DNA of 64,000 bases from Perca fluviatilis (GCF_010015445.1 NC_053134.1:16304629-16368628), one strand, 5' to 3'. Positions 34,705 to 48,765 are shown, numbered from the stretch's first letter. Notes: generated by a model from the letters alone, not told the origin. A program made the numbers and translations.

Positions 34705-35472
34705 GTGGTTAATTCTGTTCTGTTAGCGTCAACAAAACGCTTGGCAGAGGCAAGGAAAATACTAACCCAAAGATGCAAGACTTCAGAAGAAGAGTTCATT
34801 TGGCCATCTCTGTCCAGGAAGTTAGTTGGGTAACTCCATGCTGTCATCTGGTGTCCAAATTTCTGCTCTCTTTTCAGACTTCTCCTTTTGGCAACATCAT
34901 TAGCTTCAATAAACACAGATAACAGCTAAGTAACCTCATCAATACCTCTGCTCTGAGGCAATACACTTCCAGAAGAGAACAAGTGATTTAAAGGATTGGA
35001 TTGTATGTGTATATGCGTGTGTGTGAGTGTGCCGCAAAAGGTTTCAGGGACGCAGCCAGGCAGACGTTCTTGGAGTTGCCTGGCAACCCTGTAGCCACAA
35101 AGAGGGGGAAGTGTGAAGCTTGTTATGACGCCTTATGTAACTGCAGGGATGAGTTTCAGGACAAATAATGAAATAATCCATTCCCACAACTTGTTCTCAA
35201 TTTAGTATGGGAAAACAAAATTGAAAGAATGTGTGAAAGATTGAAAGATTGAATTGCATTGAAATAAGGAAGTGTTCAGAAGACTTAGTTCTTGTTCTAA
35301 TGGGTAGTTTTGCTGTCATTGCAATGTTCTTTAAGGGTTGGGTTGATTTTGTGGGTGGGTTGGGTTTCTGTATGAGATGGCGTCGTGCTGACCTTAAGAC
35401 TTTTATATTTGTTGTTCCTTTGTTGATGTTATGTCATTTTACTTTTTGTAATTCTTTTATTTTCATTCAACT
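34705..35472. other. intergenic between transposon and SINE
   Basis: Nothing recognised. The part after about 35240 is T-rich and could be inter-ORF sequence of the adjacent LINE, split by the SINE, but this cannot be shown. Confidence 0.35.
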
Positions 35473-35748
35473 GGGCGGCTGTGGCTGAGTGGTAGAGAGG
35501 TCGCCTGCTAATCGGAAGGTTGGTGGTTAGATCCCTGGCCCTGCAGTTCCATGCCGAAATGTCTTTTGGCAAGACACTGAACCCTGCGAAGTTTGAGTGT
35601 GAATGTTTATCTGATGAGCAGGTGGCACCTTGTACGGCAGCCTCGGCCAGTGTATGAATATGTGTGAATGGTTAATGGTTCCTGTACTATGTTAAAGCGC
35701 TTTGAGTAGTCGTTAAGACTAGAAAAGCGCTATATAAAAACAGTCCAT
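35473..35748 (+). mobile_element. tRNA-derived SINE
   Basis: The tRNA-like head has an A box TGGCTGAGTGG (35482-35492), an anticodon-loop-like CTGCTAA, and a B box GGTTAGATCCC (35525-35535). It resembles a serine tRNA without its variable arm. The body contains GAATGGTTAATGG-like sequence and the tail reads AAGCGCTATATAAAAACAGT, typical of a widespread fish SINE. The 3' end is approximate. Confidence 0.85.
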
Positions 35749-35780
35749 TCTCCGATCACAGGCTTCTGATAAATACTCTA

Positions 35781-38700
35781 ATGGGTAGAGAGTTGAGATT
35801 TTTGAGTTGGAACGTCAAGGGCTTAAACCATCCAACAGAGTTCTTGCTCATCTTCGACAGCTCAAAGCAGAGGTTGCTTTCTTGCAAGAAACCCATTTAC
35901 GCATCGCAGATCACAATCACCTCAATCGTGGTTGGAAGGGGCAGATTTTTCATTCTTCTTTTCAAGCAAGTGCAAGGGGTGTGGCTATTTTGATTAATAC
36001 GAATGTACCCTTTATACCAAAATATATTATATCAGATAAGAATGGCCGTTACATAGTTGTTGTAGGCACGCTATGCAATAAGAATGTAACTTAGCTAACT
36101 TTTATGCTCCTAATTTTGATGATGTCAGTTTTTTTAAACATTCCCTCTCTCTTATTCCTGATCTAAACTCACATTCTCTTATACTTGGGGGAGACTTTAA
36201 CTGTTGCCTTGACCCAGTGCTTGACCATTCATCATCTAGACCATGCGCTGCAAACAAATCCTCCATTTTTCTAAATAATTATTTTTCTGAATATGGTATA
36301 TCGGATGTAAGGCGGGTACCCGGAATAAAGAGAGTATTCTTTTTTTTCAAATGTTCATCACTCTTACTCTCGGATTGATTACTTTGTTCTGGATAATGGT
36401 TTAATTTCTAGAGTTCAATCTTGTGCTTATGAAAGTTTTATTATTTCGGACCATGCTCCTCTTACTCTTGATCTGACTTTTCCAAATTTGCCTTCACCTA
36501 GGAGGAACTGGCGTTTTAATACTTCACTCTTGTCAGATGACAATTTTGTTTCCTTTGTTGCTGACCAAATTCCTTTTTTTCAAATCAGCGGAAGTCTCAG
36601 ACTCAACAGTATGGGAGGCCCTTAAGGCATATATTAGAGGCCAAATTATATCATACGGTGCTAATAAAAGAAAGCTCTCTAAAGAATTCACTCGCTAATG
36701 ATATTTCAAAATTAGATGAACAATATGCTAGGTCTCCCACACCAGATTTGTATGAGAAACGTCTTAAACTTAAATCAGAGCTCAACTTGCTTTAAACCAA
36801 TGAGATAGAGGGCCTTTTGAGGAAAATCATGAGTGTTTTTGTTATGACTGTGGTCATATGATTATGAAAGTGGGGAAAAATCCGGGAAAGTTTTAGCTGA
36901 TCTGCTGCGAGGACTACGTGCTAAACAAATTATAACTGGTCTTCGTCTAGATAACGGGGAGGTCACAGCTGATCAAAATACTATTAACGACAAGTTCCGA
37001 GATTTTTATTCTACTTTGTATACATCTGAACCCTCTTTGCAGGGGGATATCGAAGATTTTCTTGGCCGACTAAATGTCCCCACTTTATCCTCGGATGTTC
37101 GCAACCTTTTAGAGGCGCCGATTTCTCAGGAGGAAGTGGTGGCGGCTATCTCTTCTTTACAATCTGGCAAAACCCCAGGACCTGGCTTTCCGTCCTTTCC
37201 GTCAGAATTCTATAAAAAATTCTCAGTACAGCTCACTCCTTTTTTGACATCTGTTTTTTCTGAGTCTCTTAAGACTGGGACTCTTCACCCAACGTTAAAT
37301 CAAGCCTGTATCTCTTTATTACTGAAAAAGGATAAAGACCCCTTAGACTGTGCGTCATATAGGCCAATTTCTCTGTTCAACTGCGAAGTTAAAATTTTAG
37401 CGAAGGTGCTTGCCTCAAGACTTGAAGATGTCCTCCCCACTATCATCTTTCCTGATCAAACAGGGTTTATAAAAATCGTCAATCATTTTTTAATATCCGC
37501 CAATTACTTAATGTGGTATACTCTCAGCATCAAGCCATTCCAGAATGTGTTGTCTCTTTAGATGCAGAGAAGGCGTTCGACAGGGTTGAGTGTGAGTACC
37601 TTTTTTTTGTTTTAGAAAAATTTGGATTTGGCCCAGTCTTTCTTTCCTGGATTAAATTACTTTATAGTGCTCCCTCTGCAGTAGTCCTAAATAATGGTCT
37701 GTACTCTGCGCGCAATTTTAAATCTGCAGCTGAACCCGACAGGGCTGTCTGCTAAGCCCACTACTATTTGCTTTAGCTAGGTATCCCTCTAGCAGTCCCC
37801 ACCTCGCCAGAGTCAGCAGATCACTGGAATTACCCGAGGTGAGACCGTGCATAGGTTAACTCTATATGCAGACGATCTACTGCTTTTTATATCAAATCCA
37901 CAAACTTTTTTACCTGCGGCTCTATCTATGCTTGAGAATTTTGGTCAGCTTTCTGGCTACAGGCTTAATCTGCACAAGAGTGAACTTTTTCCAATTAACA
38001 AGTTGGATTCGCAATTACAGTATTCCAACATACCTCTGAAACTAGTCAAGAATAAACTCACTTATCTTGGGGTCTGTATCACTCGCCATCATAAGCATCT
38101 TTTTAAACATAATTTTGGCATGCTTCTTGAACGGATTAAGAAAGATCTTTCTAAATGGTCACCTTTAAAGATTTCCCTTATTGGGCGCATTAATTCCATT
38201 AAAATGGTGGTGCTTCCTAAATTTCTTTATCTCTTTCAGTGTTTACCTTTATTTCTTCCACTGTCTTTTTTTAAATCTTTGGACGCTGTTATCTCATCTG
38301 TCATTTGGAATGGTAAGCACCCTCGTTTACGCAAAGCATACCTTCAGAGGCCTAGATGCAATGGTGGCATGTCCTTACCTAATTTTAAGTTTTACTACTG
38401 GGCAGCTAACATACGAAATACACTTTATTGGTGGCATTATCACCTTTTGTCCAATAGACCAGCCTGGGTGGACATGGAAATAAATGCTTACAAGCTAATT
38501 TCCCTCCCAGCCCTTCTTGCATCTAATTTACAGTTGACTTCTTATGCTTCTGTCGATTGCCAAGTGGTAAAACACTCGTTGAGGATTTGGACCCAATTCA
38601 GGAAATCATTTGGTTTTAGGGACCCCTCTCTTCTTAGCCCTGTGTTCCGTAATAATTTTTTTTCACCTTCGATGCAGGATGGTTCTCGCAAGGGGATAAA

Positions 38701-39257
38701 ATGTTTCAAAGATTTATTTGTGAATAATGTTCTCGCTTCTTTTGATCAATTGGTATTACGTTTTGGTCTTACCAAGTGCGCTTATACAGTTTAAAGTAGT
38801 ACACAGAGCTCATATATCCAAAGTTAAACTAGCTCACATGTTTCCTGATACTGACCCTATGTGCAATAGATGTCAATGTGCTGAGGGAACGTTAATACAC
38901 ATGTTCTGGACATGCCCCAAATTAGAGCATTACTGGCGATCCATCTTTCTCACCCTTTCCGCAGTCCTTCAGCATATAGAACCAGAACCTGTGGTGGCAT
39001 TATTTGGAGTTGCTCCAGAGGAGGTATGGTTGTCAGCATCAATGTGTAAGGTCCTTGCTTTCTCTTCCCTGATCGCACGTAGAGCAATATTATTAAAGTG
39101 GAAAGACCCCTTGCCACCCACTCACACTCAATGGATCAAAGATATGATGTCTTGTCTCTGCCTCGAAAAAATTAGGTATTCGCTAAGAGGATCGGAAAAA
39201 CAATTTTTTAAGCTGTGGAGCTCTTTTATTGAATATGTTGATAAGTCTGTTTAAATA
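35781..39257 (+). pseudogene. decayed LINE ORF2 (endonuclease-reverse transcriptase)
   Basis: Domains in order: APE-type endonuclease (LRFLSWNVKGLN at 35793; LQETHL near 35880; GGDFNCCLD near 36190; SDHAPL near 36450), reverse transcriptase (SGKTPGPG near 37165; YRPISLFN near 37360; FPDQTGFI near 37450; RQGC.LSPLLFALA near 37740; LYADDLLLF at 37862), and a C-terminal CCHC motif C-X2-C-X8-H-X4-C near 38866-38920. The reading frame changes at least five times (around 35825, before 37016, about 37490, about 37730 and about 38780), and stops interrupt the second half of the endonuclease. It cannot encode an intact protein. The C-terminal frame ends in TAA at 39252-39254. Confidence 0.88.
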
Positions 39258-39410
39258 ATGCCACTATTATGGACACTTTATTATTTATTTATTCATTTTA
39301 TTTTTTTATTATTTTTATTTCTTTTTTCATTTTTATTCTTTATGTATGTATGTATTTGTTGTGTTTGGTTGGAGGTTAATGTTTGTTAGTATGTTTGTAT
39401 GTATACTCGA
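35781..39410 (+). mobile_element. LINE (Tx1/L1-type non-LTR retrotransposon), ORF2 only
   Basis: The insert covers the second ORF and a 3' untranslated tail rich in T/A (to about TACTCGAAA at 39409). No ORF1 is seen upstream, so the copy is 5' truncated or ORF1 has decayed. The endonuclease start (LRFLSWNVKGLN), YADD-type reverse transcriptase and C-terminal Cys-His motif place it near the L1/Tx1 group. Confidence 0.88.
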
Positions 39411-39948
39411 AACGAAAGATAGCTGCATTAACGCTGTTTTACAAACCTGCCACAAACAACACCAGCATCGCAGAATCAAACATTCACTCAAAGTTCTTAT
39501 AGATTTTGCTTTATATAAACTCCACAAATGGTTTTATAGTTTCACAATCCAATATAATCAACCTATCCCTCATTCTTGGTGATGTTTTCTTTTCTGTAGG
39601 TCAGCACCAACTGTGCGCTGCAGGGTGGCATGCAGTGAAGCCATGAGAACCTCCGGTGAACCTATGGTGAGGCTTGGTGGGGGGATTATTCTCTCCCCCG
39701 CCTGCCTGCAGGTGAGCCTGGAGCTTGGGATAAACCCAGCCCATGGGTACCCTGAGCTAGATTTGCCAGCAGTGTGGAAGTTTATAACACCGGGGTAGAG
39801 AGGGAAGAAAAGAGGGGTGGAAAGGATGGATAGAGCAGGGAATCTGGAGGAGAAAAGGAAAGTGGGCAGCAGTGGGAGATGATTACTGGACAGCTATCGA
39901 TACTGTGGAGAGTGAATATTGGACTGAAATGGTGGACACAAAATTACT

Positions 39949-40709
39949 TTAAAGCTCCATTGTGTAATGTTTTGAGTTGATTCTTAGCAAAAAACCTTTG
40001 TTCTTTCACAAATATGTGCTCATTCATGTGTAATTACTTACCACCAACTAATCAAAGTATTCATGTACTTGTTGTACTTGTTCATGTACACTTATTTGTG
40101 TAAATTCAAAGTTTTATACTTGCTTGGCTAACTATAGCATGGTTGTGCATAACGCTAGAACGACGTCTAGGATACTTTTCCTCGCGTCAATGATAAAAAA
40201 GGATTGTCTACCTTGTAACATAAACGTAATCATATGTGTCGTAATTTCCCTGGCAGACAACTCACCTCATGTGCAGTTGTAACACAGACTAGCTACAGCT
40301 AGAACAGCTGCGTGTAAACATGGAGAAACTAAAACCTAATTTCAGTTTCATTGACATTGTTCATACTGCTCAGAGAAATATATTAAAAACACAAACCTCC
40401 GTTGCTTCTCTCCTATGCTGTAAACATTGCCTTACAGTCTCGTACAATATACAGAATAATGATAGCACTGATACTTTACTAACATTAGCTTGCATATGTT
40501 TGGGAATCTATCTGATAGCTGATTTTAGCAATGAAATGGTACCAAAATAACGTAAAACTATTACACTGGAACATTCATGGACGAAGTCGTACTTCTTGGA
40601 ATAATTACAACACGCTTGGAATGGGAGGGGCTAGAAAGTAATATTCAGTTGGTTGTCATATACAATTTCACTGCCAGATGGGAGAAATTCTTACACAATG
40701 TAGCTTTAA
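39949..40709. mobile_element. TTAA-flanked MITE, 761 bp
   Basis: Left end TTAAAGCTCCATTGTGTAA and right end TTACACAATGTAGCTTTAA are inverted with one mismatch in 19. TTAA at both ends points to a piggyBac-type source. No transposase frame. Confidence 0.85.
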
Positions 40710-41871
40710 ATGAATGGTAATGATGCTATGTGTCTGCTTGATGTGTAAATAGGCAACTGTTGGCTAACAACACATCAACTTTATAATGTAAAATGTCAGT
40801 GTTGTGTTTACAGCTTGTTTCAGTGCCCCCAAGTGACCAAAAATAACATATTACTTTAATAACCTACAATTGGTGAGGTAGGTTGTAAGCAGCATATATA
40901 CAGAAGGTTATGGATAGAATCTGTGCAGAATATCTCAATATAATATCGTACTGTAGTGACAGATGGTATGAAAACACCTTTTAGGTGTGAATGAGGAGTG
41001 CAAAACAGGACTACATTGTAGTAGACCGTTACATGTCACTCCGCAGGCCTTCATTTGGTATTCAGCCAGTATTTGCATCCATGCATCTTAATGGCATACT
41101 CATTTCCTCAACTGACACAGGCCTTGCCGTGCTCTTTGTCTGAGTTTCAACATTATTCAACAAAGAAAGAGTTTTCTGGCATCCTGGCAACTCACCCCCG
41201 TGGATTGGGTGAATTGATCAATAGTAAGAATATGAGAGAAGAATATAGGAGAAATGAAAGAAGCTGGGATCGAATAATCATTGGAAAGGTGAAGGAGCGA
41301 TGCTGTGAATACACAAATGAGAGATAGTCCAAAAAGAAACAATGCAGAAGCAGTCAGGACCGTAAGCATGGGAGGGTCAAGTGAGAAAGGCAGGGGAGAG
41401 ATACACATTATGATAGAGACAGAGAAATACAGTAATGGCTGTGGGCAGTATTTAAATGAGTCTGTGTGGCGGTCCAGTGCACTGATTGGCTGTGAATTAT
41501 AACCACTGTGTGCTCACTGGAGCTGCTTGCCTGCTAGGCCAATGGGCCCTCAGTAATTTAAATAGACAGAAACAAAGAAAGGAGAGCAGGAAATTAGACA
41601 ACCTTGAAAGATAAGAGTATACTATGTTAAATTAACGGTTTTCTTAAAGACATTGAATTACCTTGTAACTTGTTACCCCCATGGTGGACAGTCACCAACA
41701 CTCTCAAATAATAATGAAACCAAACAAAGAGGTGCAGTAGGAGCTGCAAATGAGGATATGGCAGTTGTGAACCTAAATATGAAATTGTAACAGTTTTACA
41801 AAGTGCAATACACTGTCTGTTCTCTCTCTTTCTTTGGTTTCCTAACCCAGAGAGGGAGAGGGAGAGAGAGA

Positions 41872-41873
<2 letters not shown>

Positions 41874-41948
<75 letters not shown>
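41874..41948. repeat. (GT)n microsatellite after a (GA)n stretch
   Basis: About 75 bp of GT directly following about 20 bp of GA. Confidence 0.97.
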
Positions 41949-41949
<1 letters not shown>

Positions 41950-42068
41950 ACACGCGCGTGTATGCATGCTTGCTTAGATTTCTAGAGAAGATCAGTAAGG
42001 CCTTGGGCAGAAGGAGGGCACTGGGCCCCTGAGTCCCAAAACCATCACTAATACTGCTGCCCTCAGCT

Positions 42069-42070
<2 letters not shown>

Positions 42071-42107
<37 letters not shown>

Positions 42108-42120
42108 ACACACACACACA
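42071..42120. repeat. (CA)n microsatellite
   Basis: About 50 bp of CA with one CAGA interruption, about 120 bp from the opposite-phase (GT)n array, so the two could pair as an inverted repeat. Confidence 0.97.
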
Positions 42121-43974
42121 CCTTGGGAACTCAAACTGTGTTTCTTTGGTGTTTGCTTGTTAATATCTGAAAAGTGTGACTTTATGGATTATGTGAATAT
42201 GCATGCACATATTCTTTTGTATTCAGGCATGTTCACAAGCCACTGCAGGGTAACCATTACGCCACTCTGCCATCCTATTACATGAATAAAGAAACATTGT
42301 GTTTCTTACTGCAACAAACAACATACCTTTTAGGGATGCATAGCTTCAAGCATTTTGTATTGCAGCGTTGCCTATGTTGTTTGTGTTCCATTGTACTTCC
42401 ATTAAAGCCTTTGCAAATCGTGGGGATCAAAATATGAATTCAATGAAATGACTCTATAGAAGCAGATACATAATATGTGAGGGATTCAGTTACGTTGTTT
42501 ATTACATGTTTTATATTCATCAATCATCTCCATGCACAGCTTCTTTAATTCCACCTCCTAAATTCAACCTTCCCTTTTTCACCACCATGCCATAAAACTG
42601 CACTTCTGTAGTCTCTGTATCATCATGCAAACCAAATGTACTATAGCTAGACTTGGTATTAGTAATAGTATTCATTGTTTGTATTGCATCTCAATTTCAA
42701 GTCAGTACCATGAAAAAAATCCTCCGAAGAGCAGACAGCTTATGTTACTGTTTTCTTTGTGTGTGCAGGCTCTTACTTTTTTGGTGTTTAGGCTGAATAA
42801 TAGAAGCTGGTTGAGGAGGAAGCTTTGTTTTTTCCCACCTGGATACTTTGCTAGCTGTCTGGCTGCTATCAGCTAAAGGAAATGCTATTAAACAGTCAGC
42901 ATAGCTTCACTGCAAAAAAGCTTAGTTATGTGTATGACTTTTTTTTTCTTTTCTTATCTTTGTCTGTGTCTGCCTTTATCTACAGTATGCTTAAATCTAT
43001 ACTGTTTCCTGTCCCGCTCTCACACCACAAGTCTGTTTTCTTTCCTCCACTTATTGATTCTGATTTCGGCACTGACAAAATGTTGAATGGAGTGTTACTT
43101 CCAGCTGAGGCAGCTGGGTGTTTGTTTGTCTGCATGTGTTTTACTGTATATGTGTGTGGACCCCCCTCTGTCCCTGCAATAGAAAGAAACAAGATATCTC
43201 TACTTGTAGCTTGCTGACTCTCTTCTGTACCAATCCCTTTGAGCTGTCTTCTTATACTAAACTAGTATGAGTAGTTACGAAACGCGGCTGGAAAATCTGC
43301 CTTTTTAAGCTATACGTTATTTATATATTCATAATTTGTCATACTACATAATCATACTGTGTCTGTACACTTAAAAACTATTTCAATACCCATGGCAGCA
43401 TGTTGGCATTGGCATTGAGGTTTGACTGGAATGATTGATATCCAACTGTTAATATTTTATTTTTTACTGTTAAAATACATCTTTGGCAACCTGCCTAATA
43501 AAGCCCTCAGAGAATTGCCAGAGAATTCATAATTTTCCAGCTTTCTTCTCCTCCAAGGTGCTTTTACCACAAATCCACCCTTGTAATATATGCAGCCAGC
43601 ACAGAGATCAAAGATTCATAGATCACATTTTGGTGTGTACATTCGAACATGTATGTGAGCTGCTAACAGGCATGCATGTATATCTTCAAAAACACCATGA
43701 CTAGGCCCTGAGGCAAGTGGGCAAGGAATAGAGGTTTTGATGTCAAATGCCTCTACAGTATTTGCCGTCTTCATGCAGTCACATTATGTGGCTCCAGCAT
43801 GAAGGTGAATCACCAAATGTGACACCATAAAGCCTTGCCAATTTCTGACCACTGACCTTAAGTAAATACAATTCTACATAGCATGTTGTATGTCCTGCTT
43901 ACACACAGCTTAGGGCCTCAGGGAGGCAGAGTAGAGTGCATGTCTTTATCACATAGGCCTACGTGTGTATTTAA

Positions 43975-44190
43975 AGAAATCCTTTAACATTTTGCGAAAT
44001 AAGCTTATTCACTTTCTTGCAGAGAGCAAGATAAGAAGATCAATACTGCTCTCATGTCTGTACGGTAAATATGCAGCTACTGCCAGCAGCTGGTTAGCTT
44101 GGATTAGCATACAGACTAGAAACGGGGAAACAGCTAGGCTAGCTGTTTTCATCGGTACAAAACAAATCTGCCTACCAGAACCTCTAAAAC
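43975..44190. repeat. dispersed repeat family B, copy 5
   Basis: The most complete copy: AAGATAAGAAGATCAATACT, CTCATGTCTGTACGGTAAAT, GGTTAGCTTGGATTAGCATA and CAAATCTGCCTACCAG. Confidence 0.65.
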
Positions 44191-44192
44191 TC

Positions 44193-44420
44193 ATTAAAGG
44201 TGCAGTAGGTAAGCCTTATAAAACTAACTTTCTGTCATATTTGGTTTTACAAGGGATCAGGACTATCTTTGAGTTTTGTCGTTATTGTCACCAGCAAAGA
44301 CTCCAGGAAGTTACTGCTACGGGCCAAGAACTAGTCTGGCACATACCCCTTGTAAAACTACTGCTTGTCATTTGTACACAAAATTATACTTCTTGCTGCA
44401 CGTAAGGGAACATACATGGG
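44193..44420. mobile_element. truncated MITE starting TTAAAGGTGCAGTAGG
   Basis: The left end TTAAAGGTGCAGTAGGTAAG is typical of a fish MITE with TTAA ends. No matching right end was found; the 3' limit is arbitrary. Confidence 0.4.
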
Positions 44421-44639
44421 TGTTGTTCGGACACTTTTATACTTGTACGGATTGGAGATATAGGAAGCAATGTACTGTAACCCACAATACCCCTTTCTGC
44501 AGGTAAACCAGATATAAGATATTAGACAGTCTTGGAAGTGTTGGGCAGATGTTTTACCTTTGGACAGAGGCTACCTTTTTCCCTCACTTTTAAGTTAGCT
44601 GCCTGATTGCTGTAGCCATACAGTATATCTATCAGACAA

Positions 44640-44722
44640 GTAAAAGAACAGTATCAATCTTCAATCTAACTCTAAAGAAAAAACATAAGTGTATTTTCCA
44701 AAATGTCGAACTTTTCCTTAAA
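44640..44722. repeat. dispersed repeat family B, copy 6 (end fragment)
   Basis: AACAGTATCAATCTTCAATC and CCAAAATGTCGAACTTTTCC correspond to one end of the family. Confidence 0.55.
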
Positions 44723-45919
44723 CACATTGTTTAATATATTATCCAATGTTCATGTAGAAAGAGTTCAAAGTATTTACACAAATGCATGTGTAACTAGGAA
44801 GAAAAAAAACGTGTAAATTAAACTTTTGCTCTATCTTGTTCTTCACTGCATTACTGTATCCCTGTTGGTAGTCTAATATCAGAGACATATTAAGGTGCAT
44901 TGTACCATTTCCTGGCACGGCTGTGCACTAATTGTATTGATTTTGTCTTCATTTTAGAGTGCTAGATGTCATATTCGGTTGATAATAGACTGGGCTGAGC
45001 ATCTAGTGAGAAATTGCTGCAATCATGGCAGGTTGCTTTTCAGAAATAGAGCAGACTGATGTAAGAAACTGAGCCAAAGGGCTTTTAAAGGTTATGTCAT
45101 CGCTTGTGACAGAGGAGAAAAGAATATTGCCAGGACTCAGCTCTGTCTGTCAGGCCAGAGATGAAGAGGGAGATAGAGAGACATAGAGAGGAGAAGCAAA
45201 TGTGTTCGAGGGAAATAAGAAAGTCTAATATAGGCAATGATCACAAGAATAAAAGAAGTGTTGCTTTTTATCTCCTGGATTAAAGGTTGGACTGTCACCC
45301 ACAGCCGATTTGCACCAGTGAAACTGTATCATTTTGTTTAAGTGGAGAAGGGTTTCAGTTTCCCTCCAGGGGGCTAAAAAAGTGTTTTAATATGAACTAC
45401 ACCAACGCACAGAAATAAATTGAAGCCCTGCTCACTCAACATTGTGGTCAGGCATGTTGGACACAATCTATTTACTTCCCTCTCAAAGGGATTTACGATG
45501 GTGAGAACCAAGGGATGATAAGTCTGTCTGGATTAAACATACACTACCTGAGGTGATAAATCACAATCATGGGAACACAGCTGCTGTTTCATTCCCGCTG
45601 TATATTTCTCCAGGTGCCAGTTTGTATGTCTTTCTATCACTCACCTGACCTCCCATACATCAGTTCATCCACTGAGGAAGGGTCATCTCATCTGCTATAC
45701 CTTTGCCTTGTAGCTGCAGCTGCATCTCTGCTTGCAGAAGACATCTACCAGTCAGTGTTTAAGGACAGCAAATCAAACCATGAGGGCCTGACAGAGAAGC
45801 CCAGGCAGGCCTGTTATCCAGCTGCCCTGACATTTGGAAGAGGGGGCTTTTTGATGTGGGAGGCAGACTGGAGCCGTGTTTTTTTTCTGTCTCTCTGTTG
45901 CTGCAAATCTGTTCAGAGC

Positions 45920-45923
<4 letters not shown>

Positions 45924-45959
<36 letters not shown>
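45924..45959. repeat. (CT)n microsatellite
   Basis: About 36 bp of CT. Confidence 0.97.
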
Positions 45960-45961
<2 letters not shown>

Positions 45962-48765
45962 CCTCTCACTGCATGTCTGTCTTGGTGTCCGTTTCATGAT
46001 GTCACTCCTTTCTTTTTTTCTTGTTTTACCTATACTCCTATTCTGTGCTTGTATCGGTTATGTTTCTGCATGCTTTAAATAGTGTGTGAGTGTCCGTTGA
46101 GGATATCTCTGTATTGCACTCCTGTCTGCAGTGAGTAAAGCAGCAATTCACAGACCCTCTCACTGTCAGAGGGTTATCAGAGTAAAGCATGGTGTGTCTC
46201 CCACTGAGCCATGAGCCACATATCTTCCCTCCACCAGCTTTCATCTGCGCTTTAATGCACCTGCACTGAAAGCATGCACACACACGCACACACATATTAT
46301 TTTTTGCCACTCTGTCACATTCATTTTCAACCCCTTTTTCTCCTACTTGTACCCTGATTTCTAACCATCATTTGGAATCGTGGAATTGTGTTCGTCCAAG
46401 AACATTTGATGCTCAAGGACACACATGCGCAAGAAGTATTCTAGCTTTAATGAATGTTGATTTTTCAGTGACAATTATTTGGTACTGACAAGTGTTGATT
46501 GGAGTGGTGTTTGTTCACTGATAGTAGATACAGCTCTGGGTTGAGGTTTCTAAATTATCCAAAAAGTGTTCACTTGACTCCGATGGTGCAGACATTAATG
46601 TGCACCGACTAAGTGCTGAATTTACATCCTTAGTTAAATTAGCATTGATTATTTCACTGGGTTAACATGTACACAGAGTAAAATACAGAGTGCTATTGTC
46701 AGGGCATTGGGAGGAAAAAAACGCTGAAACATGTGCTTTATGCTGTGTGAAATTTATAAATTCATGATTTCCTCTCACATTATGTTGGTCAATTGTTTAT
46801 GACAGTGGAGCACAAAGACCTGTAAGTGATATATGTATACAACATGTGAGACAGTATGCCTGATTGAGCTTCCCAAGGCAGTATAACTAAGCTGTTTCAT
46901 ATCCTGCTGTGATTTGTAATTCTGTTGACTTATCTCTCCAGATCAGCCTTTCCTGCTTCTGGTTTTGCTGACAGGCCAAAGCCACTTCATAGTACTCACC
47001 AATGCTCGAACACACACATGCACACATAATAATAGCTTGTGTCATTCTGACCAGTTTGAAGCATGCATGCAGAACAAAAGCAATTAAACTACAAAGATGC
47101 TGTTGCTTTTCTTTCTTCAGGAGATGATTTTGAGGCCCCGGGGGCTGTCAGATCCTCCCACTAGCATATGAGCTCACCATTATAACAATGACTTAAGATA
47201 ATCATATAATGTCGGAAATCCCAGATCTTGATCACCACCAAAATTGAATTAACTGATCCGTTGACCTTGGGTTATCTCTCTGACAAATTTGAGTTAAATA
47301 GAATCAAGAACAGCAATGTAAGATTTGTACATTTGTTACGTAAAAAAGTACATTAAAAAAGATATTTTAGCCAGCAGACACATTCCACTTTCCAACGTTT
47401 AGAAGCCCTGATTGCCAATCAAGCATAAGTTTGACTTCAGAATATCACATAAATGCCATGCACACACTCACACATTGCCCATGCAAATAAATCATGTTCT
47501 CACACAGCCTTTTCATACACCTCATACTTTACATATTCAGTGGGATCACATTCCGTATGGCATAATAATGTGTATAATGTAAGCAGAGCTATATGGAAAT
47601 TCATGTTTGGCTTATATATTTCTGGGAATCAACTCATTTTCTCCATAGCCATGTTTTTACCAGAGACAACCTAACTAAACTGCTGACTTTCAGGTAAATC
47701 TAAGCATTAGCGATTACAGTATGTAATTCCAGCCCCTTGTGCTGATAGCACTGCATGTTGTCACAGGTGTCAAAGGCTACAGTTAAATGTGTCAGCATGT
47801 AAACATGCAGCCGTGGTAATCGCACCCCTCATGACATTTTTATGCACCGAGGGCCTAAGGAAAAGCAGAAATTATCAGCTCACCCGCAAGTAAATCTTTA
47901 TACACCACCTCTTTATGGATTACAGGATGTAGGTGGAGCGGGTACACTCATCGCAGCACAGACTGCTCCTCACACCAACACCCACATACCAACAGAAGGA
48001 CAGAACATCTAAACACCAACCAGAAAAGAGCAAACAGCACTTAACTGAGAGCGAGTCGGGCTATTGCCAGACTGTGGTTTTACAGATATGAGTAAGACAG
48101 ATGACTAAGGATAGAAACAAAAGATTGCATGTTTGTGCACATGGACTCTTTGCATGTTATTTAATGTGATGATGAATCTTAGTAACGTTCAAAACAGGTG
48201 AATCAAATCATGAAAATGTGTCCAGTTTAATTCCTCTTAATTATTCTCTGTATCTACTTTTTATTGGATTTTCTGTAAGAAGAGTTTCTGTTCTGTATTA
48301 TTAATAATCCACTTTTAGCTCATAAAATGTTGTCACTTCCTTTATGGTTGCTAATTATCATGGGAAAGTCCATTACTTTTGCTGAAACAACAAATGGTAA
48401 TGCTTGTATGAACTAGGACTGATTTCACACAGTGGTTGACAAAAGCAGCTTTTCATTTCTAGCCGGCAAATTGTTGATTTGTCAGCTGAAATGACAACTG
48501 TCTCTAGCTGATTGATCACTTGTAGCTAGTTTTTAATGTTTCAAGCTGACCTGTTATAAATCAGAGACCCTGATAAAATATGCACTTGATGGCTACATAC
48601 ATGATCCTGTGCTACAAACAAAGAATCAGCTCTTGAATGCCAGTGTAAAGCCTGGCAGTTAAAAGTTAGTCCTAGTATTGATAATGCAAAATATAAGACC
48701 ATTTCATTCTAACATAACCCCATAGTGCCACTAATGTTAGCTCACGCTTTGTGGAGAAATACTTC

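Larger units (their letters stand above)
40710..48765. other. intergenic, central-right part
   Basis: No exon recognised. It contains paired (GT)n/(CA)n arrays at 41874-42120, family B repeats at 43975-44190 and 44640-44722, a truncated MITE near 44193, and (CT)n at 45924-45959. Most of the rest looks unique and AT-rich. Confidence 0.5.

Noticed and set aside
35473..35545. tRNA-Ser gene
   Set aside because: tRNA-like promoter boxes only; no variable arm or 3' acceptor strand, and a SINE tail follows.
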